A DNA stretch of 64,000 bases from Propionicimonas sp. (GCF_029975155.1 NZ_JARKPQ010000139.1:1-64000); one strand, 5' to 3'; numbered from the stretch's first letter, positions 29,030 to 37,976 are shown. The notes: generated from the sequence alone by a model not told the origin. A program made the numbers and translations.

Positions 29030-30670
29030 TCAGGGCTGACTGGCGAGCAACGCCGCCTCGGCGGCCTTCGTCCAGCGGCCCGCGTCGAGGGCGGCGGCGA
29101 CGGTGGGCAGCTTCTCGGCGAGCTCGTCCAGCCTCACCAGGCCGAGGTCGGGCAGCATCGGGTAGACCATGATCTTCCCGCCGGAGGTGCGGTTGTTGAC
29201 GCTCTCGATCGCGTCCGCCACACCGGCCATGCCGGTCACCGCCCACAGCGAGACGTTGGTGTCCAGCTGGCCCGATTCGACCTTGGCGAGCATGGTCTTC
29301 ATGTCCTGGATCCGCGACCCGGAGGTGCCGACCAGGTAGATCCCCTCGGCGGCGATCTTGGTCAGGTCCAGCTCGGCCATGGTGCCGATGGCGAAGCCGG
29401 CGAAGGCGTTCACGATGGCTCCCGCGGCAGCGAGGTCCACGGCCTGGGCGATCAGGAACGGCGCCGGCACCATCGCGGCGATGTAGGTGTAGCCGGGCTC
29501 CAGCGGCTCGGTCCTGCTGTTGCGGAACGTCGCCGGGACGCCGTTCGCCGCCGCCACCGGCGCCACGACGGCCGCCAGGTGGGCGAGCCGGGCGTCGTCC
29601 ACGTCCACGGCGTCCATCGTGATGCCCGGGACGCCGGACACCGCCGTCCGCACGGTGTGCATCAGGCCCATCGGACCGGCCGCGCCCACGATCGCGATCC
29701 GCTCGCCCTCGCGCAACTCGCACTGAGCCGGAATCCTGGCGTAGCCCTCGGCCACGTTGTCGCCTGCGGTGCCGGTGTAGCGGATCAGGTCGTAGTGCAC
29801 GCGGCCCACGTCGATCTTCACCGGACGGCCGAACGCGCCGCCGGCCAGCACCACGTCCAGCACGCCACCGAAGCCGAGGTGCGCCCCGAGCGCTTCCACC
29901 ACGTCGGCGTCGGAGCCCACATAGACGATGTCGTCGAAGCTGCCCTCCAGCTCGCCCACCGAGCCGACCACGGTCGCGCCCGGCACCTTCGCCGCGCCCA
30001 CCACCGTGATGGACGCGGGCGTCGCCTGCGCGAGCAGCTCGGGCAGCCCGGCCGCGACATCGGCCACGACCAGCAGCCGGCCGCCGGCTTTGAGGGTCTG
30101 CCGCTCGCCCCAGGCGTAGGCCGCCTCGACGCACGCCCACGGCTCGATCAGCGCCACCGCCGACGCGGACGGGCCCTCGCTCACCGGGATCAGGAACCGC
30201 TCGCCCGTGACCGGGTCCAGGATCGCCCGCTCGTCGAGCACCACGTACTCCTGCAGCGCACCCTCGAAGTTGTAGCCGAAGGCGGCGTTCGAGCTCGCCG
30301 TCGGCAGGTGCCGGTAGTCGGTCTCGACCAGCACCCGCTCCCCCACCCGGTGGTGGGTCACGTCCGCGCCGACCGTGACGATCCGTCCGACCGGCTCGTG
30401 GCCGGGCACGATCGGGGCATCCCCGGGCTGGTAGCTGGGAATCTCCGCCAGTTCGGCAGCACTCAGCCCGCTGAGCACCCGGCTCTTGCGCGGATGGTTC
30501 GTGAACGCGTGCAGGAGTTTGGTGTCGGAGAAGCAGATGCCGCAGGCCTCCGGCTTCAGCAGCAGCTGAGTCGGGCCGAGCTCGTACATCGGCTTCGCCT
30601 GGTTGTGCACCACCTCGTCGGCGCCCACGAACTGGATCGCGTGCTGGGTGGTGGGGAACTCCTGAGTCAT
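29030..30670 (-). CDS. Zinc-type (MDR) alcohol dehydrogenase family protein, long form
   Basis: 546-residue medium-chain dehydrogenase, longer than the usual 350 residues. The GroES-like half has the zinc-site start KPEACGICFSDTK, GHEPVGRI and GERVLVETDY; the nucleotide domain has a Rossmann motif GAAGPMGLMHTV. A long middle region (about 200-320) is additional. It resembles polyol- and sugar-phosphate-oxidising enzymes such as the L-sorbose-1-phosphate reductase group, but I cannot name the substrate. A GGAGGAGAT ribosome binding site precedes ATG 30670. It follows the aldolase-SDR gene in the operon. Confidence 0.85.
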   Translation of the reverse strand: MTQEFPTTQHAIQFVGADEVVHNQAKPMYELGPTQLLLKPEACGICFSDTKLLHAFTNHPRKSRVLSGLSAAELAEIPSYQPGDAPIVPGHEPVGRIVTVGADVTHHRVGERVLVETDYRHLPTASSNAAFGYNFEGALQEYVVLDERAILDPVTGERFLIPVSEGPSASAVALIEPWACVEAAYAWGERQTLKAGGRLLVVADVAAGLPELLAQATPASITVVGAAKVPGATVVGSVGELEGSFDDIVYVGSDADVVEALGAHLGFGGVLDVVLAGGAFGRPVKIDVGRVHYDLIRYTGTAGDNVAEGYARIPAQCELREGERIAIVGAAGPMGLMHTVRTAVSGVPGITMDAVDVDDARLAHLAAVVAPVAAANGVPATFRNSRTEPLEPGYTYIAAMVPAPFLIAQAVDLAAAGAIVNAFAGFAIGTMAELDLTKIAAEGIYLVGTSGSRIQDMKTMLAKVESGQLDTNVSLWAVTGMAGVADAIESVNNRTSGGKIMVYPMLPDLGLVRLDELAEKLPTVAAALDAGRWTKAAEAALLASQP

Positions 30671-30694
30671 GACTATCTCCTCCTGCGTTGTCTC

Positions 30695-30838
30695 CGCTGA
30701 TCGACTTCACTTCTCCGCTGATCGAGCTTCACTTCACCTCACCGCTGATCGAGCTTGTCGAGATCGGCCGACAGGTCTCGACAAGCTCGACCAGCGGTTT
30801 GGGCTCGACCAGCGGTTTGGGCTCGACCAGCGGTCTTG
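30695..30838. repeat. Family A and AAACCGCTGGTC tandem repeats
   Basis: Three CCGCTGATCGAGCTT-type units (from about 30696), one family A pair, then three copies of GACCAGCGGTTTGGGCTC at a period of about 18. The last motif is the complement of the units near 18115-18160. Confidence 0.85.
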
Positions 30839-30843
30839 GTTGG

Positions 30844-32826
30844 TCAGTTGAGCATGTTCTGGCCGCCGGTGACCGGCACGGCCTGGCCGGTCTCGTAGGC
30901 CTGGTCGACGATGTAGTACACGGCCTTGGCGACGTCGGACGGGGTGCAGCCGCGGCCCATCGGGACCTTGGCCTCGTAGAACGCCCGGACGTCCTCGATC
31001 GTCGTCGCGCCGGGCACCTTGCCCGCCCGCAGGTACTGGACGAACAGGCCGCGCTCGGGATCGCTCCACAGCGGACCGTCCAGGTAGTTGCCCGGGCAGA
31101 TCGCGTTCACCTTGATGCCGTACTCGACCAGTTCCAGCGCGAAGCTCTGGGTGAGCCCGATGCCACCGAACTTCGAGCCGGCGTACGCGAAGTTGCGCTT
31201 CGAGCCCTCCAGTCCCGACTTCGAGTTGATCTCGATGATGTCGGACCACGCCTCGGGACGGACGGCGTGCTGCGCGGCCAGGATCGGCGCCACCGCGCGG
31301 ACGCCGAGGAAGTACCCGCGGTAGTTCACGTTCGTGACCAGGTCGAAGTCGGCCACCGGCTGGGTCATCACGCCCTCGGCGCGCAGCACGCCGGCGTTGG
31401 AGATGAACACGTCCAGCCCTCCGAAGGTGGCGACCACCTCCGCGACAGCGGCCAGCTGGGAGTCGGGGTCGGCGACGTTCACCGCCACCGCGACCGCCCG
31501 TCCGGGACCGTGCTGGGCGCCCAGTTCTGCCGCCTTCTGCCTGGCCAGGTCGATGTTGAGGTCGGCGAGCACCACCTGGGCACCCTCGGCCAGCAGCTCC
31601 GTGGCGATGCCGAGGCCGAAGCCCTGGGCCGCCCCGGTGACCAGCACGACCTTGCCGTCCATCCGGCCGGCCCGCTTCGACGCGGCGACCGCCTTGCGGT
31701 AGCTCTCCGCCTCCCAGTTCTCGATGAAGCCGCGCTCGGCGACGTTCAGGCAGCGCACGGTGCCGATCCGGTTGGCATCGCGCGCCACCCGCAGGGCGTC
31801 GGAGAACGTGGCCAGGGCCGTCTGCGCGGCGACCAGGTCGGCGCCTGCGCCGAACGCGACCACGCCGGGGACGACGGTGATCACCGGGTCCTTGCCGTGG
31901 CGTTCGCGATAGCCGGTGACGGCTGCGGTGACGATCGCCGCGTCGGCGGAAGCGTCCAGCACGAGCGGCAGCGACCCCGCGTAGACGATCTGGTCGGGGA
32001 TCAGCGGGCCGTCGGTGAGGATCGCATCGCCCGCGGGGGTGGTGGTCACCGTGCGGACCAGGTCGGAGGAGTCGGACGTGACCACGGCCAGTCGCTCGGG
32101 CGTGCCCAGCAGGCCGCGGAGGGCGGGGGCGATGGTGGCAACGGCAGTTCCGGGGATCCCGGCGTTCGCCGGGATGACGTTGGGGGAAGGCTCGATGACG
32201 TCAGGGGGGCCTTCGATGGCGGCGGCGATGGTTGCGGTCAGCCACTCGGCGCGCTCGGTGAGCTCGGCGGCGGAGTTGCCGGAGACGATGATGCCGTGGT
32301 TGCCCAGCAGGGTGATCCCGGGGGCGAGCCGGCCAGTGCGCGCGGTGTAGGCGTCGCGGGCGCGCTCGACCTCGCGGGCCAGCGGCACGCCGGGGTCGGT
32401 GTAGGGCACGAACACCGCCTCGTCGCCGAGCAGCCGGGAGGTCAGCGCCTCGGCGTCGACGTTGCAGGTGAGCGCGTTGGCGACGAGCGGATGGGTGTGC
32501 AGCACCAGCGCGTCCGGGATCAGGGCGTGGAACAGGATCTCGACGCTGGGCCGCCGTCCACCGGGGGCATCGACCAGCGCTCTGGTCGCCGCCGTCATCA
32601 CCGGGTCGCCCTCGTCAGGCTCGTCGGAGTGCAGGGCGTCCAGCAGCACGTCCGTCCGCAGCCCGACCAGGTCGGCCGCGGTGAGCGTCGCCAGCGGCAC
32701 GCCGGACGGCTTGATCCGCAGCACCCCGTCCACCTTCACCGAGGCGTTGCCGCCGCCGGCGCGGGAGTACTCAGGATCGGCGCCGAAGTGGTTGGCGACC
32801 GCGATCAGGTCCTCGACGAGGTTCAT
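30844..32826 (-). CDS. Class II aldolase - short-chain dehydrogenase fusion (rhamnulose-1-phosphate aldolase type)
   Basis: 660 residues. The N-terminal half (about 1-380) is a class II sugar-phosphate aldolase: GGGNASVK, the zinc ligands in LHTHP and the third His in GNHGIIVSG. The C-terminal half (about 390-660) is an SDR with TGAAQGFG, NAG, and the catalytic Ser-Tyr-Lys (INSKSG, YAGSK). Such fusions (RhaEW) split rhamnulose 1-phosphate and oxidise lactaldehyde. The start at 32826 overlaps the PHP gene stop as ATGA. A family B repeat at 32152-32178 encodes VIPANAGIP at about residue 216. Another deoxy-ketose phosphate is also possible, since a separate FGGY kinase adjoins. Confidence 0.9.
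   Translation of the reverse strand: MNLVEDLIAVANHFGADPEYSRAGGGNASVKVDGVLRIKPSGVPLATLTAADLVGLRTDVLLDALHSDEPDEGDPVMTAATRALVDAPGGRRPSVEILFHALIPDALVLHTHPLVANALTCNVDAEALTSRLLGDEAVFVPYTDPGVPLAREVERARDAYTARTGRLAPGITLLGNHGIIVSGNSAAELTERAEWLTATIAAAIEGPPDVIEPSPNVIPANAGIPGTAVATIAPALRGLLGTPERLAVVTSDSSDLVRTVTTTPAGDAILTDGPLIPDQIVYAGSLPLVLDASADAAIVTAAVTGYRERHGKDPVITVVPGVVAFGAGADLVAAQTALATFSDALRVARDANRIGTVRCLNVAERGFIENWEAESYRKAVAASKRAGRMDGKVVLVTGAAQGFGLGIATELLAEGAQVVLADLNIDLARQKAAELGAQHGPGRAVAVAVNVADPDSQLAAVAEVVATFGGLDVFISNAGVLRAEGVMTQPVADFDLVTNVNYRGYFLGVRAVAPILAAQHAVRPEAWSDIIEINSKSGLEGSKRNFAYAGSKFGGIGLTQSFALELVEYGIKVNAICPGNYLDGPLWSDPERGLFVQYLRAGKVPGATTIEDVRAFYEAKVPMGRGCTPSDVAKAVYYIVDQAYETGQAVPVTGGQNMLN
32152..32178. 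repeat. Family B repeat inside the aldolase-SDR gene
   Basis: GGGGATCCCGGCGTTCGCCG then GGATGAC, identical to the intergenic B core, encoding VIPANAGIP in frame. Confidence 0.9.
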
Positions 32827-34076
32827 CGGTTCTCTCCCTTGTGGTCCATGCCGACCGGTGCCGCGGGGGATCCCGGCGTTCGCCGGGATGACGGGACGAG
32901 GCGGATCAGCTCGCTGCCGATCTCGATCAGCATGGCGGTGGGGACGGGCGTTCGCGCTCCGGTGGCGTCCACGTACCCGGGCCGCCCGTGCGCCACCTCG
33001 TGCTGATGGGCGGCAACGACGCAGGCGGCCTCCCAGAACGCCTGGCGCGCGTCGTCGGACAGAGGCCCGTCCACACAGGCGGGCTCGACCGGGATGCGGT
33101 CCGGGGTGTTGTGCTCCGTCCCGCCCGTCACGATCAGCCCCGCGTCGGTGAACGCCCTGACATAGGCGTCGACGCAGGCGCCGGTGTTGCGGACCGGGAT
33201 CAGCTCGGCGGCGTGGATGCCGCGCTCGATCAACTGCGCGGCGAGCCGGGGGGCGGGGTCCTCGAACGGGCAGACCGGCTGCACCCCGTCCGCGAGCGTC
33301 GGATAGGTGGGAATGCCGTCCATCTCCAGCACGTAGCGGTAGGCGTCGGCGAAGCTCAGCGGCACCTCGGGGACGAAGCCGGGCGTGCCCACCTTGATCA
33401 GCCGCGAACGGAGCTCGCCCTGCAGCGCCGCCGGGTCGTCGATGTCCACACCGCTCGGACCGCCGTAGGCACGATCGAGGACGGCGGCCCGCTCCTCCCG
33501 CGGCAGGGCGGCGAGCGCACGCTGGAAGGCCATGGCGATGTGCCGTTCCTGCAGCGACACCCACGCGACCGGCACCTGGGCGGCGTCGGCCACGTCCTGG
33601 GCGATCGCCGCCGCGGTCAGGCCGGTGTCCAGCCCGCACGCGGCGAACCACTCGGCGAGCCGGCCAACCATCGCGCTCGCGCGCTCGTCGTTGCCGCTGC
33701 GGATCGCCGCGGCGATCCGCGAGGCCGCGTCCGACTTGCGCGTGAACGGGGAGATGCCCTTGCCGCACAGGTACATCCGGCCGGGGTTGGCCGGGTCGTT
33801 CACCCGGACGCCGGCGGCAGCCAGTTCCTCGTCCAGGGTGATGAACTCCAGCCCGTACAGCGGCACGACGCCCGCGGCCTCCGCCTGCTCGGCGAAGAGC
33901 GCGTAGACCTGCTGGTCGAAGAAGTTGGAGATACCGACGGCCCGGGCGCCTTCCGCCACCGCGGCACCGATGGCGTCCGCAACCGTGGCGAAGGCCGAGA
34001 AGTTGGGCGGGACGTGGACGTGGGTGTTGACCACCGGGAGCTTCCCGGCTGCGTCCAGGACGTCACTGTCGGTCAT
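32823..34076 (-). CDS. PHP-like metal-dependent hydrolase of a sugar operon
   Basis: 417-residue protein whose sequence suggests a PHP or amidohydrolase-like barrel: VNTHVHVPPNFSAF near the N-terminus, GLEFITLDEEL, and late GGTEHNTPDRIPVEP. I do not recognise a named enzyme. It may be a lactonase or phosphatase of the pathway. First gene of the minus-strand operon and overlapping the aldolase-SDR start by ATGA. The last 25 residues contain SSRRTPGSP from a family B repeat at 32868-32892, so the end of the protein appears to have been rewritten by the repeat. The start at 34076 has no strong ribosome binding site. Confidence 0.8.
   Translation of the reverse strand: MTDSDVLDAAGKLPVVNTHVHVPPNFSAFATVADAIGAAVAEGARAVGISNFFDQQVYALFAEQAEAAGVVPLYGLEFITLDEELAAAGVRVNDPANPGRMYLCGKGISPFTRKSDAASRIAAAIRSGNDERASAMVGRLAEWFAACGLDTGLTAAAIAQDVADAAQVPVAWVSLQERHIAMAFQRALAALPREERAAVLDRAYGGPSGVDIDDPAALQGELRSRLIKVGTPGFVPEVPLSFADAYRYVLEMDGIPTYPTLADGVQPVCPFEDPAPRLAAQLIERGIHAAELIPVRNTGACVDAYVRAFTDAGLIVTGGTEHNTPDRIPVEPACVDGPLSDDARQAFWEAACVVAAHQHEVAHGRPGYVDATGARTPVPTAMLIEIGSELIRLVPSSRRTPGSPAAPVGMDHKGENR
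32868..32892. repeat. Family B repeat at the 3' end of the PHP-like gene
   Basis: GGATCCCGGCGTTCGCCGGG then ATGAC, coding for the last part of the PHP-like protein. Confidence 0.9.
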
Positions 34077-34123
34077 GTGCAGTACCTGTCTGTGTCTGCC
34101 GGAGGCCGCTTCGCCGATCCGGA

Positions 34124-34137
34124 TTGTAACGATTCAA
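34124..34137. promoter_or_regulatory. LacI-type operator TTGTAACGATTCAA
   Basis: Palindrome-like site between the divergent PHP-like operon and the FGGY kinase, reading TTGAATCGTTACAA on the other strand. It matches the site at 37422 in 12 of 14 positions, so one regulator probably acts here. Confidence 0.6.
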
Positions 34138-34305
34138 GACCATACCACCCATTCCGCCCGGAAGACAGTGCCCCACGCTTCCCGACGTCCCACCGTCGCG
34201 CCCCGCCCGAGCCTCTGCCGGGACGACGACTTCCACTAGCCTTTCCCGGTGAGGGCGGCCTCCAGCGACGGAGATCGCTCCACCTCGGCCTCAGACAGGA
34301 TCCCG

Positions 34306-35787
34306 ATGCTGATCGCACACGACCTGGGCACGTCGGGCAACAAGGCGTCCCTGCACTCCATGGACGGGCGGCTGCTCGCCGCCGCCAGCGCGTCCTACCC
34401 CACCCACTACGCCGCCGACACGACCAGCGAACAGAACCCTCACGACTGGTGGACGGCCGTCGTGGCGGCCACCCGTCAGCTGCTGGCCGCGAGCGGCGTC
34501 CGTCCCGACGAGGTGGACGGCATCTGCGTGTCCGGCCAGATGATGGGGCTCGTCCTGCTCGACGCGGCCGGAAGGCCCGTCCGCCCCGCGATGATCTGGT
34601 CCGACCAGCGGGCCTCCGCGGAGGCGGCGGCACTGGCCCACGACTTCGGTGGTGACGAGGCCTATCGGATCACCGGCAACCGCATCGCGGCCACGTACAC
34701 GCTGCCGAAGCTGGTCTGGGTGCGCGACCACGAGCCGGAGAACTACGCGCGGGCCACCAGGTTGTGCATGGCCAAGGACTACGTCAACCTGCGGCTCACC
34801 GGACGCCTGGCCACCGACCGCTCGGACGCGTCCCACACCGGCGCCTACGACCTGACCGCGGGCGAGTGGTCCGCGCCCCTGCTCGCAGCGGCCGGGGTGG
34901 ACGCCACGCTCTGGCCGGAGATCATCGAGTCCACCGACGTGCTGGGCACCCTCACGTCCGCCGCCGCGGCGGAGCTCGGCCTGCGCCCCGGCACCCCGGT
35001 CGTCACCGGCGGTGGCGACGGGCCGATGGCGGCGGTCGCCGCCGGCTGCGTCGCCCCCGACTCGCCCGGCTACGTCTGCCTGGGCACGTCGGCGTGGTAC
35101 GCGTGCACGACGACCGTCCCGCTGCTGGACCCGGCCCAGCGCTCGTTCACCCTCTGCCACGTGGCACCAGGACTGTTCACCCCCACCGCGACCACGCAGA
35201 CCGGCGCCGGCTCGCTCCAGTGGGCGGCGGAGGCGCTCGGCGAGGAACGCGCGGCGGTCGCTCAGCTGATCGACGCCGCGGCCGAGGTCGCCGCTTCGGA
35301 CGAGGGGCTGTACTTCCTGCCCTACCTGATCGGCGAGCGCACGCCCTGGTGGGACCCGAACGCGTCCGGGGTGTTCCTCGGACTGCGCATGCACCACCGG
35401 CGCGCCCACCTGACCCGGGCCGTCCTCGAGGGCGTGGGCTACAGCCTGGCACTGTGCATGCAGCCCCTGCGCGGGGACGCCGCCGACACCGGCATCGCTG
35501 TGATCGGCGGTGGCGCGGCCAGCGATACCTGGCTCGCCCTGCTGGCCGACATCTGGGGCGTCCCGGTGCGGCGGCGCAGCGTCACCACCCAGGCCAACAG
35601 CCTCGGCGCTGCCGTGACCGGCCTGGTCGGGCTCGGCGAGGCGGACTTCACGATCGCGCCGACCCTTTCCACCGTGGAGGCCGAGTTCCTGCCCGGAGAG
35701 ACGAGCGCTGCGCACGCCGGTCACTTGGCCCGGTTCGCCGACGCCTACACCGCGCTCAGCGGCTGGTTCGCCGCCGGAGCCCGCTGA
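34306..35787 (+). CDS. FGGY-family carbohydrate kinase (xylulokinase-like)
   Basis: 493-residue kinase of the xylulokinase group, phosphorylating a ketose or polyol. Start at ATG 34306, with AGGA seven bases upstream; a GTG at 34249 lacks this. The phosphate-1 motif is AHDLGTSGNK, substrate-site CVSGQMMGLV then WSDQR, and the second-domain motifs TGGGDGPMAAVA and IGGGAASDTWL with QANSLGAAVTGL. It is divergent from the PHP-like operon and convergent with the rhamnulokinase gene. Its sugar is unknown; it is distinct from the rhamnulokinase, so the block may serve a second sugar. Confidence 0.93.
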   Translation: MLIAHDLGTSGNKASLHSMDGRLLAAASASYPTHYAADTTSEQNPHDWWTAVVAATRQLLAASGVRPDEVDGICVSGQMMGLVLLDAAGRPVRPAMIWSDQRASAEAAALAHDFGGDEAYRITGNRIAATYTLPKLVWVRDHEPENYARATRLCMAKDYVNLRLTGRLATDRSDASHTGAYDLTAGEWSAPLLAAAGVDATLWPEIIESTDVLGTLTSAAAAELGLRPGTPVVTGGGDGPMAAVAAGCVAPDSPGYVCLGTSAWYACTTTVPLLDPAQRSFTLCHVAPGLFTPTATTQTGAGSLQWAAEALGEERAAVAQLIDAAAEVAASDEGLYFLPYLIGERTPWWDPNASGVFLGLRMHHRRAHLTRAVLEGVGYSLALCMQPLRGDAADTGIAVIGGGAASDTWLALLADIWGVPVRRRSVTTQANSLGAAVTGLVGLGEADFTIAPTLSTVEAEFLPGETSAAHAGHLARFADAYTALSGWFAAGAR

Positions 35788-35820
35788 CGCCCGCGATCGA
35801 TGTCGCCGCGAGGCGTCCAC

Positions 35821-35910
35821 CGCTGGTCGAGCCTGTCGAGACCGACCGCTACCGGCGGAAAGGGCTGCCCCTTCCACCACCTTGTCATCCCGGCGAACGC
35901 CGGGATCCCC
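35821..35910. repeat. Family A and B repeats between convergent kinases
   Basis: GTCGAGCCTGTCGAGAC at 35826-35842 and GTCATCCCGGCGAACGCCGG at 35884-35910, ending just before the rhamnulokinase stop codon. Confidence 0.85.
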
Positions 35911-35913
35911 TGG

Positions 35914-37401
35914 TCAGGCCTTTCCCGGATAGGCCCGGCGCTCCGTCGCCGCCCAGTCGGACGGGCCGAAGGGCAGCACGCCGGGGTGGTAGGTGGTGAG
36001 GTCGGAGGAGGCGATGGCCGTCCGGCGCAACGCCGTCCGGTCGCCGGCGAGCGCGCCGCAGGCCCGGGCCTGCACGAGCAGGTTGCCCAGCGCCGTCCCT
36101 TCCGCCGGTCCCGCGACCACCGGCAGCCCGGTGGCCTCGGCGGTCAGCTGGCACAGCAGGGTGTTCCGGCAGCCACCGCCGACGATGTGCACGACGGAGA
36201 CGTCGCGACCGGCCAGCGCGCACGCCGTGCGGATGGTGCGCCGGTAGGCCAGCGCCAGCGAGTCGAGGATGCAGCGGCAGATCGCCCCCGGGTCGTCGGC
36301 GAGCTCCTGCCCGGTCTCGGCGGCCATCGCCAGCAGCCGGGACGGCATGTCACCCGGCGGCAGCAGGCGGGCGTCCGTCATGTCCAGGACGCAGGCCAGA
36401 CCGGGACGGGTGGCCGCCTCGGCGAGCAGGGTGGCCAGCGCCACCGCGCGTCCGGCGGCCGTCCACGCACGGATGCTCTCACTGAGCACCCACAGGCCCA
36501 TCACGTTCTTCAGGTAGCGGACGGTGCCGTCGATGCCGAGCTCGTTGGTGAAGTCGGCCGCCCGGCTGGCCTCGGTGAGCACCGGCTGCTCCAGCTCGAG
36601 CCCGACCAGCGACCAGGTGCCCGAGGAGATGAACGCGAAATCGGTGTCCGTCGCCGGGATCGACACCACCGCGGACGCCGTGTCGTGGCCGCCGACCGCC
36701 ACGACCTGGACCGGCCGGCTGAACAGGCCCTCGGTGCTCGCGCCCAGGACCGTTCCGGGTTCGACGAGTTCCGGCAGCACCCGCGGGACGGGCAGCCCGT
36801 ACCGCTCGGCCAGGTGCGCGCACGTGGCGTCCGACCAGGTGCGGGTGGCGACGTCCAGCAGTCCGGTGGTGGAGGCGATGGTCACTTCCGCGACCTCGCG
36901 TCCGCACAGCCAAGAGGACATCAGGTCGGGCGTGAGCAGGATCCGGGAGACCTCCGCCCAGCGTGGATCGTCGCGACCGGCCACGAGCTGGAAGATCGTG
37001 TTGAACGGCATCACCTGCAGCCCAGCCGTGGCGTACAGCCGTTCGGCCGGGAGGTCGGCGAAGACCAGGTCCGGGACGCCGGTCGTGCGGTCGTCCCGGT
37101 AGTGGAAGGGTGGTTCGAGCAGCTCGCCGTTAGCGGCGAGTCGGCCGTAGTCGACTCCCCAGGTGTCCACGCCGACCGACTCCAGCCGTCCGCCGCTGGC
37201 CTGGATCGCCGCCTCGACGCCGTCCCGGACGTGCTCGAAGAGTCCGACGGCATCGGTGTGGATCCCGTCCGCCGCCTCGACAGGACCGTTGTCGAATCGC
37301 GCCGTCTCACTCAGCTCGAAGCGCCCGTCCTCCAACCTGCCGAGGATCACCCGCCCACTGGACGCGCCGAGGTCGGCTGCGGCGAAGTAGCGAGGGTTCA
37401 T
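35914..37401 (-). CDS. rhaB: Rhamnulokinase
   Basis: 495-residue FGGY kinase that makes rhamnulose 1-phosphate. AADLGASSGRVILG at the N-terminus, the RhaB-like GVDTWGVDYG and PFHYRDDRT blocks, GGHDTASAV, SSGTWSLVGLE, and VGGGCRNTLLCQLTAEATG in the second domain all match RhaB. It is read toward the convergent FGGY kinase. A TTGAATCGTTTCAT site lies 21 bases upstream of its start. It may be both the last gene of the rhamnose operon and promoted on its own; a long hairpin separates it from rhaM. Confidence 0.96.
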   Translation of the reverse strand: MNPRYFAAADLGASSGRVILGRLEDGRFELSETARFDNGPVEAADGIHTDAVGLFEHVRDGVEAAIQASGGRLESVGVDTWGVDYGRLAANGELLEPPFHYRDDRTTGVPDLVFADLPAERLYATAGLQVMPFNTIFQLVAGRDDPRWAEVSRILLTPDLMSSWLCGREVAEVTIASTTGLLDVATRTWSDATCAHLAERYGLPVPRVLPELVEPGTVLGASTEGLFSRPVQVVAVGGHDTASAVVSIPATDTDFAFISSGTWSLVGLELEQPVLTEASRAADFTNELGIDGTVRYLKNVMGLWVLSESIRAWTAAGRAVALATLLAEAATRPGLACVLDMTDARLLPPGDMPSRLLAMAAETGQELADDPGAICRCILDSLALAYRRTIRTACALAGRDVSVVHIVGGGCRNTLLCQLTAEATGLPVVAGPAEGTALGNLLVQARACGALAGDRTALRRTAIASSDLTTYHPGVLPFGPSDWAATERRAYPGKA

Positions 37402-37421
37402 CAGCGCTTCCTTGCGAGTGG

Positions 37422-37435
37422 TTGAATCGTTTCAT
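37422..37435. promoter_or_regulatory. LacI-type operator TTGAATCGTTTCAT upstream of rhaB
   Basis: Near-palindromic 14-base site 21 bases from the rhaB start codon. Variants occur at 34124, 44123-44149 and 45262-45286, making it the likely site of the LacI-type regulator at 44177-45223. Confidence 0.68.
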
Positions 37436-37500
37436 ACCTTACGTCCCGGCAACACATCCGTCAAGCGCCCAGCCAGACCCCCACCTCCAGGCGCCTCCCA

Positions 37501-37576
37501 CCCACAGAGGCTGCCGAAACGTGCCGAAGCTGCCGAAGGTTCGGCAGCTTCGGCAACTTTCGGCAGCCTCTGTGGG
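37501..37576. repeat. Long hairpin, CAGARGCTGCCGAA family (E)
   Basis: CCCACAGAGGCTGCCGAA to the complementary CGGCAGCCTCTGTGGG around CCGAAGGTTCGG. Same design and nearly the same sequence as 28932-29003. It lies between rhaM and rhaB. Confidence 0.9.
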
Positions 37577-37607
37577 TGGCTGGAGGGGAGGTGGCGCCTG
37601 TGAGGGG

Positions 37608-37946
37608 TCAGTGGCCGCTCGCGGCGAGCTGGTCCTCGAGGTTGAACACTTCGTCGACGCGCTCCCAGGCCTCGTCGGGGGCACCCTCGGACGCGAACAG
37701 CCGGGACATCTCCGCCTGCCATGTCGCGTTGATCTCGGTGGCGGCGACCTTGGCCTGCGCCTCGTCGAGGTCGTCGGCCTCGCAGTAGCCGATCAGCAGG
37801 CCGTCCGGGCGCAGGAACAGCGAATAGTTGCGCCAGCCGGAGTCCCGTAGCGCCACCAGCAGTTCCGGCCAGACGGCGGCGTGCCGCGCCTTGTACTCGT
37901 CCAGCTTCGCCGGGTCCACGCGACCCAGCAGGCAGTACCTCGCCAT
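37608..37946 (-). CDS. rhaM: L-rhamnose mutarotase
   Basis: 112-residue protein that interconverts alpha and beta rhamnopyranose. The start RYCLLGRVDPAKLDEYK, the HAAVWPELLVAL block with the catalytic-type His and the WRNYSLFLRPDGLLIGY block are the RhaM signature. Length is normal. Its position between rhaI and rhaB agrees. A GAGGAGAGAGGGAGC stretch precedes the ATG. Confidence 0.96.
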   Translation of the reverse strand: MARYCLLGRVDPAKLDEYKARHAAVWPELLVALRDSGWRNYSLFLRPDGLLIGYCEADDLDEAQAKVAATEINATWQAEMSRLFASEGAPDEAWERVDEVFNLEDQLAASGH

Positions 37947-37976
37947 CGAGCGCTCCCTCTCTCCTCAAACTCTTCA

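Noticed and set aside
32827-33768. N-terminal extension of the aldolase-SDR protein
   Set aside because: The upstream frame overlaps the PHP-like gene; ATG 32826 with ATGA overlap and the aldolase start GGGN block fit better.
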